A stretch of 13,705 bases of DNA. Source: an uncultured Gammaproteobacteria bacterium. GTDB lineage: Bacteria > Pseudomonadota > Gammaproteobacteria > Magnimaribacterales > D2472. A model generated the notes under the pieces. It had not been told where the DNA came from. It did not search any database and was given only the letters and a program-made list of their open reading frames with translations. This document shows, piece after piece, positions 1 to 8,576 of the stretch. The translations under genes were made by a program, and so were the position numbers. Positions within the stretch are counted from its first letter, which is position 1. The number at the start of each line of letters is the position of its first letter. The stretch lies in the NCBI GenBank assembly GCA_913050015.1, contig CAJXAZ010000023.1, positions 1-13,705 of the forward strand, in the 5' to 3' direction.

Positions 1-3000
1 TTGAATATACTTGTGCTTAATTCTCGGCTAAGCACACACCCATCCAGCTCTTCAGTTTCACCATTAATAAAGTAAATAATAACTTTTCTATTTTCTGATA
101 ACTTATAGATTATCGGGACCTGACAGATTGTAAAGCCTAATGATTTACTGAAAAGATTAATTGAAGATATCTCATTATCGAGATTAATAAACTTAAATGG
201 AGTCTCATTCTCAACAAATTCACTTCGTTTCAAGATGGATGGATTAAAAGAAATCTGTCCACTAGCTACAGATAGGCCTAGTTCTCCAAACCTACTCAAT
301 ACATCTTCTTTTACTTGCCCTGTCATGCCTGGCTGCTGAACTCCCTTGCCCCCAGGAGTATGTGAGTATGGGTCAGTGGGAAATGCTCCATATAACTCTG
401 GTGATTTGTTTAATCCTATTCCTTCATTAATTTCAAAATAGTGATCAAGTAAACTGCTAGTAATTGACTGGTCTTCATTGGACTCAAATGCATTAGTTGT
501 AACCTCTAATGTAGAAAGAAGCAGTTTGGATACCATGTGCCAGTAAATTGAACCTAAGCCTTCATAACCATAGAATGTACCAGACCTTCCTGTGAAGGAT
601 TTATGATCAAAAATTTCTTCAAAAATAGCTAATACCAAGTCACGCTCTTCCCTAACAAGATCATTGAATAAGATTGGGAGGTTATCTAATTCTTCCTTTA
701 AAGAGTTTGCGTTATTAAAATTACCATTAAAATGATGACCTCCTTTTGAGTCTTTAACGACTATCTGATTATTGCTCGCGCTAACAAGCTCAGATAAAAG
801 TTTAGAACTTTTAACTTTATCTTCATGAATATTATTTTTATCTAAAAAGCCTGGTAAATCTTTATTTGGGTAAAGTATGTAACTGTATTGATCTTCTCGA
901 AAAAGCTTACTTCCCTTCAAAGAATTCAGAACATTTAAACTTTCTTTGGCTGATAAAGAGCCCGAGCTTAATATAGCAACTTGGCCTTCTAGCATTTCAG
1001 GAAGATGTGAAATTGATACTAGGTTATTACCTACAGTCATTAGGTTATATGCATGATAAAGACCATCAGACCTCTTATTGGCCTTAATGGAATGCTCTAT
1101 AAATTTAAGTGAAATATCCAAAAAGTCTAATATTTCATTCTTGGTTAGATCTGCTTTTTTTCCAGAAAATTTATTTATATATATTGACTGCCTAAATAAT
1201 CCTGCTGAATTACCAAGCAAATTCATAATACTTAATCTGTTTTGATCGGAGATTTTATCGTCTAGTAAATATAAATTTTCTCTAAGCGCCTCACTGATAC
1301 TTAGCAGTAAATCTTTTTGCTCAATAGATACTGAGATTTTTTCAGATTTATATCTTTTAAGAATGTTGGTAAAAAAGTGTAAAAACCTTCTAAGGTAATA
1401 AAGGGTGACCATTGAAACACCATTTCCTACCAAAGCATTATTTGCATCATTCCATTCAGGCCTTTGTGTATTCATCCAGATACCAGCTTCAGGAATTAAA
1501 TTGGCAACCTTTGCAAGAATAGTTGCCAATAGCTTTTCAATAAAATTAACTTTAATAATATTATTATCTGAATCCTTTAATAAAGCTCCATCAGAGCCAA
1601 GTAACTCTCTCTGATTATTAATATATTTTTCACAATCAGCATCAAAATCAATTGTATTTTTTGGATCTTCAAGAATGTCCTTAAAAGTCTTTATTCTGTA
1701 TGGGACATTCGCATAAACAAATAGCTCATCTTCAAAGTACCTATTAATTCTTTCTGGATAATAGTCTTCAATAAATTCTAGAAATTTTAGTAAGTAGATG
1801 ACTTGGTGATCGCCCCAATACCCAATGTATGACCAAGGGTTATCTTGCTCCAAAGACTCCCAATCAAAACCATCTTTAGTTACTCGATAAGGGTTGTAGC
1901 CATCAAAAGTTGTAGCATTCAGGAATTTAAAAATCATACTATCTATAAAATCAGGATACGAGTGAACCAATGCTTCCCAGTTTTGAAAGATATCTCTCCA
2001 GTTGCCTTGATAATCCAATATCTTCGATCCATCAATCTCACTTCTTGTATTTATAGAGAATTTATTCCATGGCCTGCTTGGATCTCCATGTCTTCTGCTG
2101 AATTTTAAAGGAAGATACTCATAGCATAGTCTTTGAAAATCTTTATCTGAATCATTGTCAGCAATATCTCTTAAAAGATCTAAATTAAATTCTTGTGGGA
2201 GCTTCTCTAAAACGCTTTTCTTTATAAGAAATACTCTTTTATTTCCCTTTTCTAGATATTTCGTGAAATCAGCTTTTTCTATTTGATAATTGTTATCGAA
2301 AATCCCTCCTCTCATAATATTAAATAGAGTATTAGAGAAATGGCGAATATTTCTTCGGCTATCTGAAGTTGTTTGCATGCCATCAGATGATCCTGATAGC
2401 TTTAAGAGGTCATCAGAACTATTCTGAATATCCATCGCTATATCTTTAGCCAAAGATTGATTGGATTTAATCTCCTCAGCAAAAGAAATGATATCTGCTG
2501 AAGATTTATTAACATCAGCACCGATATACCAAGTAGAAATTTCCTTTGGATCGAGAGATATGTCAGCTATTAAGAAATATGCGCCCTTTTCAGCCTTTAT
2601 ATCAAATTCTTCAATCAACTTACTACCATTTCTAAACTCGCTAAGTTGTTTAGATGATACTAATTTTTTTGAGTTATCCAAGCCAGAAGACCATGCAATA
2701 TTAGCTTTTAGTGCTTCGCTTGGCTCTGCCCTATCTACAATTATTGCACTTAAAGAATAAATACCAATACCGCTTGTTACATCTAACTCATTTCTTTTAT
2801 AGGCATCGACAAGATTGCTTGTATTATTTTGCAGGGCCTCTTCGACACCCCAAGGTAATATATTTTGAATACCATCAAGTAATTTTATGTCGACTTTGCT
2901 GGTCGCGGTATTTTCAATACTAGACTCTTTAATAAAACCAAATCGATCACTTATGCTCCACTGATAGGAGAATTTGATATTGAGGCTTTCATTAATTTCT

Positions 3001-3413
3001 TCAAAAATTATCTTATTACCGCTAAAATTTTTATATAGATTTCGTGAAGTTTTGTAACTTCCTTCATTTTTTATAGAAAAAGGCTCCCATAGATAACATT
3101 TACCATCTTTTTGAATCTGGAATATTGCCTTACTGCCAGTGACTTCTTGAGCTTCAGTAATCTTGTCATCTGTGTAGTATGGGAATAGAGCATTATCGCT
3201 ATTCTTCCTTCCGGCAGATAACGAGCCATTACTAGAAATAAAGAACCAATGATTATAGGGACTTACAATACTAATAAAGAATGGTCTCATGGAATCAACA
3301 TTCTCAATCTTATAAAAATTTTCATTTTTAATGAGAACTTCAGTTCCTGAAACTATCTTCTCAGAAATATCTAATGGAGTTTGGCCTATAAATATATCGT
3401 TTATATTTTTCAT
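1..3413 (-). CDS. Large GH94-clan glucan phosphorylase, probably family GH149 (3' end outside window)
   Basis: An open frame of 1137 codons runs from ATG at 3413 to the window edge without a stop; only the C-terminus is missing. An in-frame TAA at 3422-3420 leaves this ATG as the first possible start, 9 bases after the glucokinase stop, with no clear Shine-Dalgarno. No signal peptide is visible, so it is probably cytoplasmic. The first half (about residues 1-400) looks beta-rich, like the N-terminal sandwich of GH94-type phosphorylases. An (alpha/alpha)6-barrel-like part follows, with QGNWRD (469-474), PEWNDANNAL with D656 as candidate general acid (compare the xDWND motif of cellobiose phosphorylases), and a glycine-rich block GRSGTFYGYEGLGSIYWHM (942-960) suited to phosphate/substrate binding. 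Size, motifs and neighbours fit GH149 beta-1,3-glucan phosphorylases, which release glucose-1-phosphate from laminari-oligosaccharides. Family placement is from memory; GH161 or another GH94-clan phosphorylase is possible. Confidence 0.65.
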   Translation of the reverse strand, partial: MKNINDIFIGQTPLDISEKIVSGTEVLIKNENFYKIENVDSMRPFFISIVSPYNHWFFISSNGSLSAGRKNSDNALFPYYTDDKITEAQEVTGSKAIFQIQKDGKCYLWEPFSIKNEGSYKTSRNLYKNFSGNKIIFEEINESLNIKFSYQWSISDRFGFIKESSIENTATSKVDIKLLDGIQNILPWGVEEALQNNTSNLVDAYKRNELDVTSGIGIYSLSAIIVDRAEPSEALKANIAWSSGLDNSKKLVSSKQLSEFRNGSKLIEEFDIKAEKGAYFLIADISLDPKEISTWYIGADVNKSSADIISFAEEIKSNQSLAKDIAMDIQNSSDDLLKLSGSSDGMQTTSDSRRNIRHFSNTLFNIMRGGIFDNNYQIEKADFTKYLEKGNKRVFLIKKSVLEKLPQEFNLDLLRDIADNDSDKDFQRLCYEYLPLKFSRRHGDPSRPWNKFSINTRSEIDGSKILDYQGNWRDIFQNWEALVHSYPDFIDSMIFKFLNATTFDGYNPYRVTKDGFDWESLEQDNPWSYIGYWGDHQVIYLLKFLEFIEDYYPERINRYFEDELFVYANVPYRIKTFKDILEDPKNTIDFDADCEKYINNQRELLGSDGALLKDSDNNIIKVNFIEKLLATILAKVANLIPEAGIWMNTQRPEWNDANNALVGNGVSMVTLYYLRRFLHFFTNILKRYKSEKISVSIEQKDLLLSISEALRENLYLLDDKISDQNRLSIMNLLGNSAGLFRQSIYINKFSGKKADLTKNEILDFLDISLKFIEHSIKANKRSDGLYHAYNLMTVGNNLVSISHLPEMLEGQVAILSSGSLSAKESLNVLNSLKGSKLFREDQYSYILYPNKDLPGFLDKNNIHEDKVKSSKLLSELVSASNNQIVVKDSKGGHHFNGNFNNANSLKEELDNLPILFNDLVREERDLVLAIFEEIFDHKSFTGRSGTFYGYEGLGSIYWHMVSKLLLSTLEVTTNAFESNEDQSITSSLLDHYFEINEGIGLNKSPELYGAFPTDPYSHTPGGKGVQQPGMTGQVKEDVLSRFGELGLSVASGQISFNPSILKRSEFVENETPFKFINLDNEISSINLFSKSLGFTICQVPIIYKLSENRKVIIYFINGETEELDGCVLSRELSTSIF

Positions 3414-3422
3414 AAAATATTA

Positions 3423-4349
3423 TTAGGTGTCTTGGTTTAGATTATTTTGAATATTAAAATAGTTTAAATTACCTATTAAAGGAGCATGTTCTCTTTTTAT
3501 TAGCCCAATAGGAATCATCTCCAATAAATCTCTATGCAGGCCTTTTTTATTTCCAATGAAATGTTCGGCAAACTTATCTTTATCCATCAGCTCGGTGATT
3601 GTTCGCATTAGACTTCCTGCAACATAAACTCCATTACCAGAAATATAATTTAATGCCATATCTGACATAACTTCTGCAAGTGATTTGGTAAATCCATCCA
3701 CAACAGATTTAGCAATAATATCTCCTTCTTTAAAAAGCTTTATGACGTCTTCAGATTTAATTATTTTGCCTGTTTTATTTTCAAATATTTTTGAAATTGC
3801 TGTGCCTGAGACAACATTTTCAAGAGTAGTAAAATTACTTTCATCATCTAAATTGTAGTTTTTAATTAAGGTCTTAGCCAATCCAGTTGTATTGCCGATC
3901 TCTGTTGGCAATACACTGGTATTATTAATTAAAAGAGCTGCCCCAAGACCAGTTCCAGGACCAATAAAGAAACTATTCTGATTAAAAGTTTTCCCTTTCT
4001 TAATCACCTCAATTTCGCTTTCATCCATATTTGATAAGCTATAACCGATTGATTCCCAGTCATTTAAAAGAAAGATAGAATTTAAATTAAATTTAGTTTT
4101 GAGCTCGTTCTCGTTAATAGAAAAATCTCTGTTAGTCATCGAAATAGAGCCGTTTACCTTCGGGCCTGCAACTGAAATAATCAAGCTATCCACATTCTTA
4201 TTTTCTATAAGCTCTTGAATCAATGGATTGAATTTCTCAATAGACTCTAGGGATATTTTTTTTGGCTCATCAATAGTCTTGGCCCCCTTTGTTGCATAGG
4301 CGTATCTTAAGTTTGTCCCTCCAATGTCAACTACTAATATTTTATTCAT
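3423..4349 (-). CDS. glk: Glucokinase (Glk/COG0837 type)
   Basis: ATP-dependent phosphorylation of cytoplasmic glucose to glucose-6-phosphate. I place the start at ATG 4349, giving 308 residues that begin MNKILVVDIGGTN; a longer frame from 4418 would add 23 residues lying inside the GH3 gene and ahead of the conserved phosphate-1 loop, so it is unlikely. Visible motifs: DIGGTN (8-13, phosphate binding), AGPKVNGSISMTN (61-73), LLNDWES with D97 as probable catalytic base, GPGTGLGAA (130-138), and E177 before SGTAIS (181-186). This fits the bacterial Glk family (about 320 residues) rather than ROK kinases, whose zinc-binding cysteine motif is absent. The sugar-contact motif, EGGH in E. coli Glk, reads EIGN here (150-153), so the histidine is replaced by asparagine. 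The start overlaps the GH3 stop by 8 bases (ATGAATAA), implying translational coupling. Confidence 0.9.
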   Translation of the reverse strand: MNKILVVDIGGTNLRYAYATKGAKTIDEPKKISLESIEKFNPLIQELIENKNVDSLIISVAGPKVNGSISMTNRDFSINENELKTKFNLNSIFLLNDWESIGYSLSNMDESEIEVIKKGKTFNQNSFFIGPGTGLGAALLINNTSVLPTEIGNTTGLAKTLIKNYNLDDESNFTTLENVVSGTAISKIFENKTGKIIKSEDVIKLFKEGDIIAKSVVDGFTKSLAEVMSDMALNYISGNGVYVAGSLMRTITELMDKDKFAEHFIGNKKGLHRDLLEMIPIGLIKREHAPLIGNLNYFNIQNNLNQDT

Positions 4350-6885
4350 AATCTTGAGAATATATTTTGCATGAATTATATCCTTGATTGTTAATATACT
4401 TAATAGAGTGGATATCAATATCCCAATCTCCTTCGGTAATTATTTGTGCTCTTGTGGTGATTGCTGACATTTCAAAATCATTATCATTTAGACACTCCAA
4501 TGGAATGCTAATTAACTGCCATTTATTTACATTAGATTCTAGGAACTTTTCTGAAATATTGAATTGTTTAAAGCAGTTTTCAGTTCCTGATAGATTAATT
4601 TGGTAGTCATTTTTAATGCACGCAAGACTAATACTCATATCATCTTCAGATAAATTATTAGCTCTTATTATTATCTGCATGCTCCCTTCGGTCATATAAG
4701 AAATATCTTCTTTAGAGCCACTTGAAATAATCCATGTCTTCTTAATCTTCTTATTTCCAAAATTAATATTTTTAGCATCATCTTGTTTCTTGAAATCAAA
4801 TTTTGAGAGATTAATACCTGACCTTGAGTCTGAAAATATATCCGTACTTACTCCCTCATATATTTCTCTAGCCTTTAGTGGGTCAAAATACGAAACTACC
4901 TCTTGGTATGATGGATATGCAGAGCCAATAAATAAAATTATCTCATCTAAGTATTTAGTCTTATCCTCTGTCTTAACATTGTCTATAAAAATACTATCTT
5001 CATAGGTAAGCCCATAACCATAGCCAAATAATGGCTCATATAAATTATCGCCATAATTTAATCTGACTTGTGATGATAGTTTTGGCCAAGAAAAAGATAG
5101 TTTGCCCTTAAAATCATGATTTATAAGATCATTATTATTAGTAAAAATAACATCTGATATTCCATCAACAGCAGTTCCTGGAAGCCATAATTGAACAAAT
5201 GCATCAGATAGGTTTAGTTCGTGATTAATGATTAAAGGCCTTCCTGATAAGAAAAGAGATACTGAAGATATGCCTTGGTCTCTTATATCTTTCATGTATT
5301 GTAAAAAATTCTTATCTTGGTTCTTATAAAATAGGGATTTTCTATCTCCATTACCCTCGGCATATGGATCTTCACCATAAACAAATAAAACGAGATCAGG
5401 CTTTCTTTCATACAAGCCATTGTCAGAATATTCAACGGTACTCCCAATTGACTCTGCTCTTAATTTTAATGATTCATAAATACTTAAGGTATTTGGAAAG
5501 TCTGTATTTAAATTATCTCTTCCTTGCCATGAAATTGTCCAACCACCCATCTGGTTTCTAATTTGTTTGGATGCATTTCCTACAATCAAAATATGCTTGC
5601 CTGATTTTATAGGCAATATATTTGAATTATTTTTTAGAAGGACTATGGATTCTCTTACTGCCTGTTTTGCTAATTCTCTATGCTTATCAGAACCTATGAA
5701 ATTATATGGGTAGTTGTGAGGCTTTCTCCCATCAAATAGACCCAATGCATACTTAACCTTAAGAATATTTTTTACAGCATCATTTAATCTTTTTTCTGAA
5801 ATTAGTCCTGATTTGACCTGCTCAAGTGTATTTTTATACAAAGACTTCCAGTCATCTGGTGCCATAAAAATATCAACGCCTGCCATAAATGACTCTGGGC
5901 AGCTCTCCTTTGAGCAGCCTGGTATCTGGCTATGCCCATTCCAGTCGCCAACAACAAGACCATTAAAGCCCATTTGATCTCTTAGAATATTTGAGAGTAA
6001 GTATTTGTTGCCATGCATCTTGGTTCCATTCCATGAATTAAAGCTAGCCATTACAGTTTGAATGCATGAATTTATAGCGCTGTAATATGGGGTTCCGTGA
6101 ATACTTTTAAAATCTTCTTCTGATAAAATTGTATCTCCCTGATCAACACCGTTCTTAGTACCTCCATCACCAAGGAAATGCTTTGCAGTTGCAAGAACAT
6201 GATTGCTATCAAGGAACTCATCCCCCTCTCCCTGTAAGCCAAGTATCATAGCCTGGCCCATTAGAGATACTAGTTCTGGATTTTCAGAGTAGCCTTCATA
6301 AGTTCGGCCCCATAGATCATTCTGAGGCACTGCAATGGTAGGAGCAAAAGTCCAAGGTATTCCAGTAGACAGTAATTCTCTAGCAACTGCGCTACCTATT
6401 TTTTTTATTAAAGCAGGATTCATAGTTGACCCTAGTCCAATGTTATGCGGAAAAATAGTCGCTCCAATAACATTGTTATGCCCGTGAACTGCATCAGTGC
6501 CCCATAAGATTGGAATTAAAGTTCCATCAACTACTGGAGATGCATTATAAAAATCTTTACTTAGTCTTTTCCAATCATCAACACTGCTATTTTTATTCTT
6601 ATTTGGAAACTTGCCACCACCATTTAAGAATGTGCCAAGGCTGTATTCCTTAGCTTCATCAGGTGACACTTCATCAATATCAGGCATTATAATTTGTCCA
6701 ACCTTCTGTTCTAAGGTCATTTTTTTAATTAGTGCATTTATAAAATCTGGTTCTTTTTGAAGGTTGCAGCTACTTGAATTAGTCCAATCAACCTCAGTTA
6801 AAGTGTTTGGTGAATCCGCATTAAATTTATAGCCCACAAGGCTGGCTATCAAAAAACCTATAATTAATAAGATATATTTTTTCAT
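4342..6885 (-). CDS. Exported GH3 exo-beta-glucosidase/glucan glucohydrolase (ExoP type)
   Basis: Retaining glycoside hydrolase family 3 enzyme of 847 residues that releases glucose from the non-reducing end of beta-glucans (1,3- and/or 1,4-linked; linkage not readable from sequence). Residues 1-20 (KK then a hydrophobic run) form a signal peptide or uncleaved anchor; there is no lipobox cysteine, so a periplasmic location is inferred. The GH3 N-terminal domain spans about 45-385, with GRTYEGYSENP (193-203), AKHFLGDGG (234-242) and the nucleophile D314 in VVGDWNGH. The GH3 C-terminal domain (about 410-630) carries YGEDPYAEGNGD (503-514), holding the acid/base glutamate as in barley ExoI, then SGRP and WLPGT. 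Residues about 650-835 resemble the beta-sandwich C-terminal domain of Pseudoalteromonas ExoP. The gene starts 25 bases after the symporter stop and overlaps glk by 8 bases. No obvious Shine-Dalgarno precedes the ATG. Confidence 0.92.
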   Translation of the reverse strand: MKKYILLIIGFLIASLVGYKFNADSPNTLTEVDWTNSSSCNLQKEPDFINALIKKMTLEQKVGQIIMPDIDEVSPDEAKEYSLGTFLNGGGKFPNKNKNSSVDDWKRLSKDFYNASPVVDGTLIPILWGTDAVHGHNNVIGATIFPHNIGLGSTMNPALIKKIGSAVARELLSTGIPWTFAPTIAVPQNDLWGRTYEGYSENPELVSLMGQAMILGLQGEGDEFLDSNHVLATAKHFLGDGGTKNGVDQGDTILSEEDFKSIHGTPYYSAINSCIQTVMASFNSWNGTKMHGNKYLLSNILRDQMGFNGLVVGDWNGHSQIPGCSKESCPESFMAGVDIFMAPDDWKSLYKNTLEQVKSGLISEKRLNDAVKNILKVKYALGLFDGRKPHNYPYNFIGSDKHRELAKQAVRESIVLLKNNSNILPIKSGKHILIVGNASKQIRNQMGGWTISWQGRDNLNTDFPNTLSIYESLKLRAESIGSTVEYSDNGLYERKPDLVLFVYGEDPYAEGNGDRKSLFYKNQDKNFLQYMKDIRDQGISSVSLFLSGRPLIINHELNLSDAFVQLWLPGTAVDGISDVIFTNNNDLINHDFKGKLSFSWPKLSSQVRLNYGDNLYEPLFGYGYGLTYEDSIFIDNVKTEDKTKYLDEIILFIGSAYPSYQEVVSYFDPLKAREIYEGVSTDIFSDSRSGINLSKFDFKKQDDAKNINFGNKKIKKTWIISSGSKEDISYMTEGSMQIIIRANNLSEDDMSISLACIKNDYQINLSGTENCFKQFNISEKFLESNVNKWQLISIPLECLNDNDFEMSAITTRAQIITEGDWDIDIHSIKYINNQGYNSCKIYSQDYE

Positions 6886-6910
6886 GATTAAAGTTTTAAA
6901 TGCTCAAGGT

Positions 6911-8476
6911 CTACCAAAAAACTCCATATATTAAGACCAGAATACTGATAACTATTAGGCTATTTATATTAAAAGATCTTGAGGTAGAGAAATCGATCCC
7001 ATTTAGATCAATAGCCTTTTCTTGATCTGTATAACCTTGAATTAAAGCCGTAATGTAACAACCAAAGCCAGACATAAAGAATACTATTCCCATTCTATGG
7101 ATATAAGAAAGATCTGGGAGCATGGCACTTATAAATATAGATAAAACTAATGAAGATATGGCAGCTACCATAACTGAAAGCGTTGTTGCTTTTTTCCAAA
7201 ACAGAGCTACTAGAAAAATAACAAGAATTCCAGGTGTGAATAATCCAGTGAAATTTTGAATATACTGAAAGATTGAATCAAAATTTCCAAGCAAAGGTTT
7301 TGCTATTAGGACTGCAACTAGAAGTGACATCACTACAGTATTTCTTCCTATGCTTATTAACTTAGCATCAGAGACGTCATTTTTTGAAAATGATCTATAT
7401 ATATCCATTGTGAAAATAGTACTTATGCTATTAGTCATAGAAGCTAGAGATGAAACTATTGCAGCTATTAAAGCAGCAAAGGTAAGTCCTAGTAATCCGT
7501 TAGGCAGTAAAGACATCATTGTTGGGTAGGCTTGATCTGATTTCTCTAAAACAGGGAAAAGGATTGCTGCACAAATTCCTGGCAGTACTATGACCAAAGG
7601 CATGAGAAGTTTAAGGTAAGCTGCAAACATAACCCCTTTTTGAGCTTCCTTTAATGATTTAGCTCCTAGTGCTCTTTGAGTTATGTACTGATTAAATCCC
7701 CAATATGCAAAATGCCCTATCCAGACACCGCCACCTATAAGGATCCATATACCAGGAAGATTATTATAAGAAGGATTGTCTGGCGAAAGAATCATGTCAA
7801 ATTTTTCAGGCATAGCTGTATAGACAATGCTTAAGCCTTCAAAAATTCCCTGCCCCTCTGATATTTTGTTTAGTGCTATATATGAAACTGCTAAGCCGCC
7901 AAATATTAATAGAACTACTTGAACGATGTCAGTCATAGCGACTGCCTTTAGACCTCCAGACAAAGAATAAGCTAGAGAAAGTAGTGCCAATACAATTAGA
8001 CCATTCATTAGAGATAAACCTGTCAGGGTATTAATCGCCAAAGAACCAAGCCATAAGACCGTAGTTAGGTTGATAAAGATGTAAACAGTAAGCCAGAAGA
8101 AAGATAAAACTAAACTAACCCTTTTATCAAATCTTTGCTCAAGAAACTGAGGCATTGTATAAATTTTCTTTTCTAAGAATAGAGGTAAGAAAAATTTAGC
8201 CATTACTATAAGAGCTATTGCGGCTGTTAATTCCCATACCGCTATTGCCATTCCAACAACAAAGCCCTGACCCGACATTCCAATGATTTGCTCTGCTGAT
8301 ATATTAGCAGCTATAAGAGAAGCTCCTATGGCCCACCAAGGAAGAGATCTTCCAGCAAGAAAGTAATCCTCAGCACTCCTCTCTTTGCCTGAATTTGTTC
8401 TTGATACATATGTAGCTAAACCAATAATACCAAAGCAGTAAATCCCAACAATAATCCAGTCCAATGTATTGAACAT
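6911..8476 (-). CDS. Sodium/hexose symporter, SSS family, vSGLT-like
   Basis: Inner-membrane sodium-coupled importer of 521 residues, expected to form 14 membrane helices. It is strikingly close to Vibrio vSGLT: the signature YFLAGRSLPWWAIGASLIAA (38-57) continues into NISAEQ (58-63). Residues matching the vSGLT galactose-binding set (N64, E88, N260, K294, Q428) are present as N58, E82, N262 (in YWGFNQYI), K289 and Q407 (in IQNFTG). The VSSLASM segment (341-347) matches the helix holding the sodium-site serines. The conserved pocket argues for glucose or galactose rather than an oligosaccharide; this is inference from the family. It is the first gene of the four-gene sugar operon, downstream of the 147-base gap, and has the clearest ribosome binding site of the four. 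The stop (TAG) lies 25 bases before the GH3 start. Confidence 0.94.
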   Translation of the reverse strand: MFNTLDWIIVGIYCFGIIGLATYVSRTNSGKERSAEDYFLAGRSLPWWAIGASLIAANISAEQIIGMSGQGFVVGMAIAVWELTAAIALIVMAKFFLPLFLEKKIYTMPQFLEQRFDKRVSLVLSFFWLTVYIFINLTTVLWLGSLAINTLTGLSLMNGLIVLALLSLAYSLSGGLKAVAMTDIVQVVLLIFGGLAVSYIALNKISEGQGIFEGLSIVYTAMPEKFDMILSPDNPSYNNLPGIWILIGGGVWIGHFAYWGFNQYITQRALGAKSLKEAQKGVMFAAYLKLLMPLVIVLPGICAAILFPVLEKSDQAYPTMMSLLPNGLLGLTFAALIAAIVSSLASMTNSISTIFTMDIYRSFSKNDVSDAKLISIGRNTVVMSLLVAVLIAKPLLGNFDSIFQYIQNFTGLFTPGILVIFLVALFWKKATTLSVMVAAISSLVLSIFISAMLPDLSYIHRMGIVFFMSGFGCYITALIQGYTDQEKAIDLNGIDFSTSRSFNINSLIVISILVLIYGVFW

Positions 8477-8489
8477 TCCCTCATCCCCT
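8477..8489 (-). promoter_or_regulatory. Ribosome binding site of the symporter gene
   Basis: Minus-strand AGGGG (8489-8485) sits 8 bases before the ATG at 8476, and a second purine tract GAGGGA (8482-8477) abuts the ATG. The first has usable spacing and supports this start. The three following genes of the operon lack such a site, which fits translation by coupling from this gene. Confidence 0.5.
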
Positions 8490-8547
8490 ATTTATAAATT
8501 AAGACATTTTCATTATAGTTTTTATTTCTAATAAACTAGTATTAATT
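8490..8547 (-). promoter_or_regulatory. Candidate promoter region of the sugar operon
   Basis: The minus strand has a perfect TATAAT at 8517-8512, about 35 bases upstream of the symporter ATG, a good position for a -10 box. No convincing -35 match lies 16-18 bases upstream (the best hexamers are ACTAGT or CTAGTT), so the promoter may depend on an activator or the box may be chance in AT-rich DNA. A 10-base palindrome ATTTATAAAT (8490-8499) lies between this box and the ribosome binding site; it could be an operator but is also expected by chance. Confidence 0.35.
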
Positions 8548-8576
8548 TCATTAAAAATTTTATATTTTATTAATGA
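8548..8576 (-). repeat. AT-rich imperfect inverted repeat between aceF and the sugar operon
   Basis: Arms TCATTAAAAA (8548-8557) and TTTATTAATGA (8566-8576, with A8569 bulged) can form a 10-base-pair stem around an 8-base loop. The stem holds a single G-C pair and no T-tract follows it on the minus strand, so it is not a standard intrinsic terminator. It lies 48 bases beyond the aceF stop and could still mark the transcript end, or be chance in AT-rich DNA. The rest of the 8477-8623 gap holds no gene I can support. Confidence 0.25.

Noticed and set aside
1..3413. Possible pseudogene or gene-poor region, because no closed frame is present here.
   Set aside because: The minus-strand frame is open throughout. 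Codon positions of motifs at 2015, 1448 and 590 all stay in phase with the ATG at 3413; it lacks a stop only because the window ends.
4350..4418. Longer N-terminus for glucokinase starting at 4418.
   Set aside because: The added residues lie within the GH3 gene, precede the conserved DIGGTN loop expected near residue 8, and resemble no glucokinase N-terminus.
8548..8576. Intrinsic terminator after aceF.
   Set aside because: The stem is almost all A-T and no T-tract follows on the minus strand, so I list it only as a weak inverted repeat.
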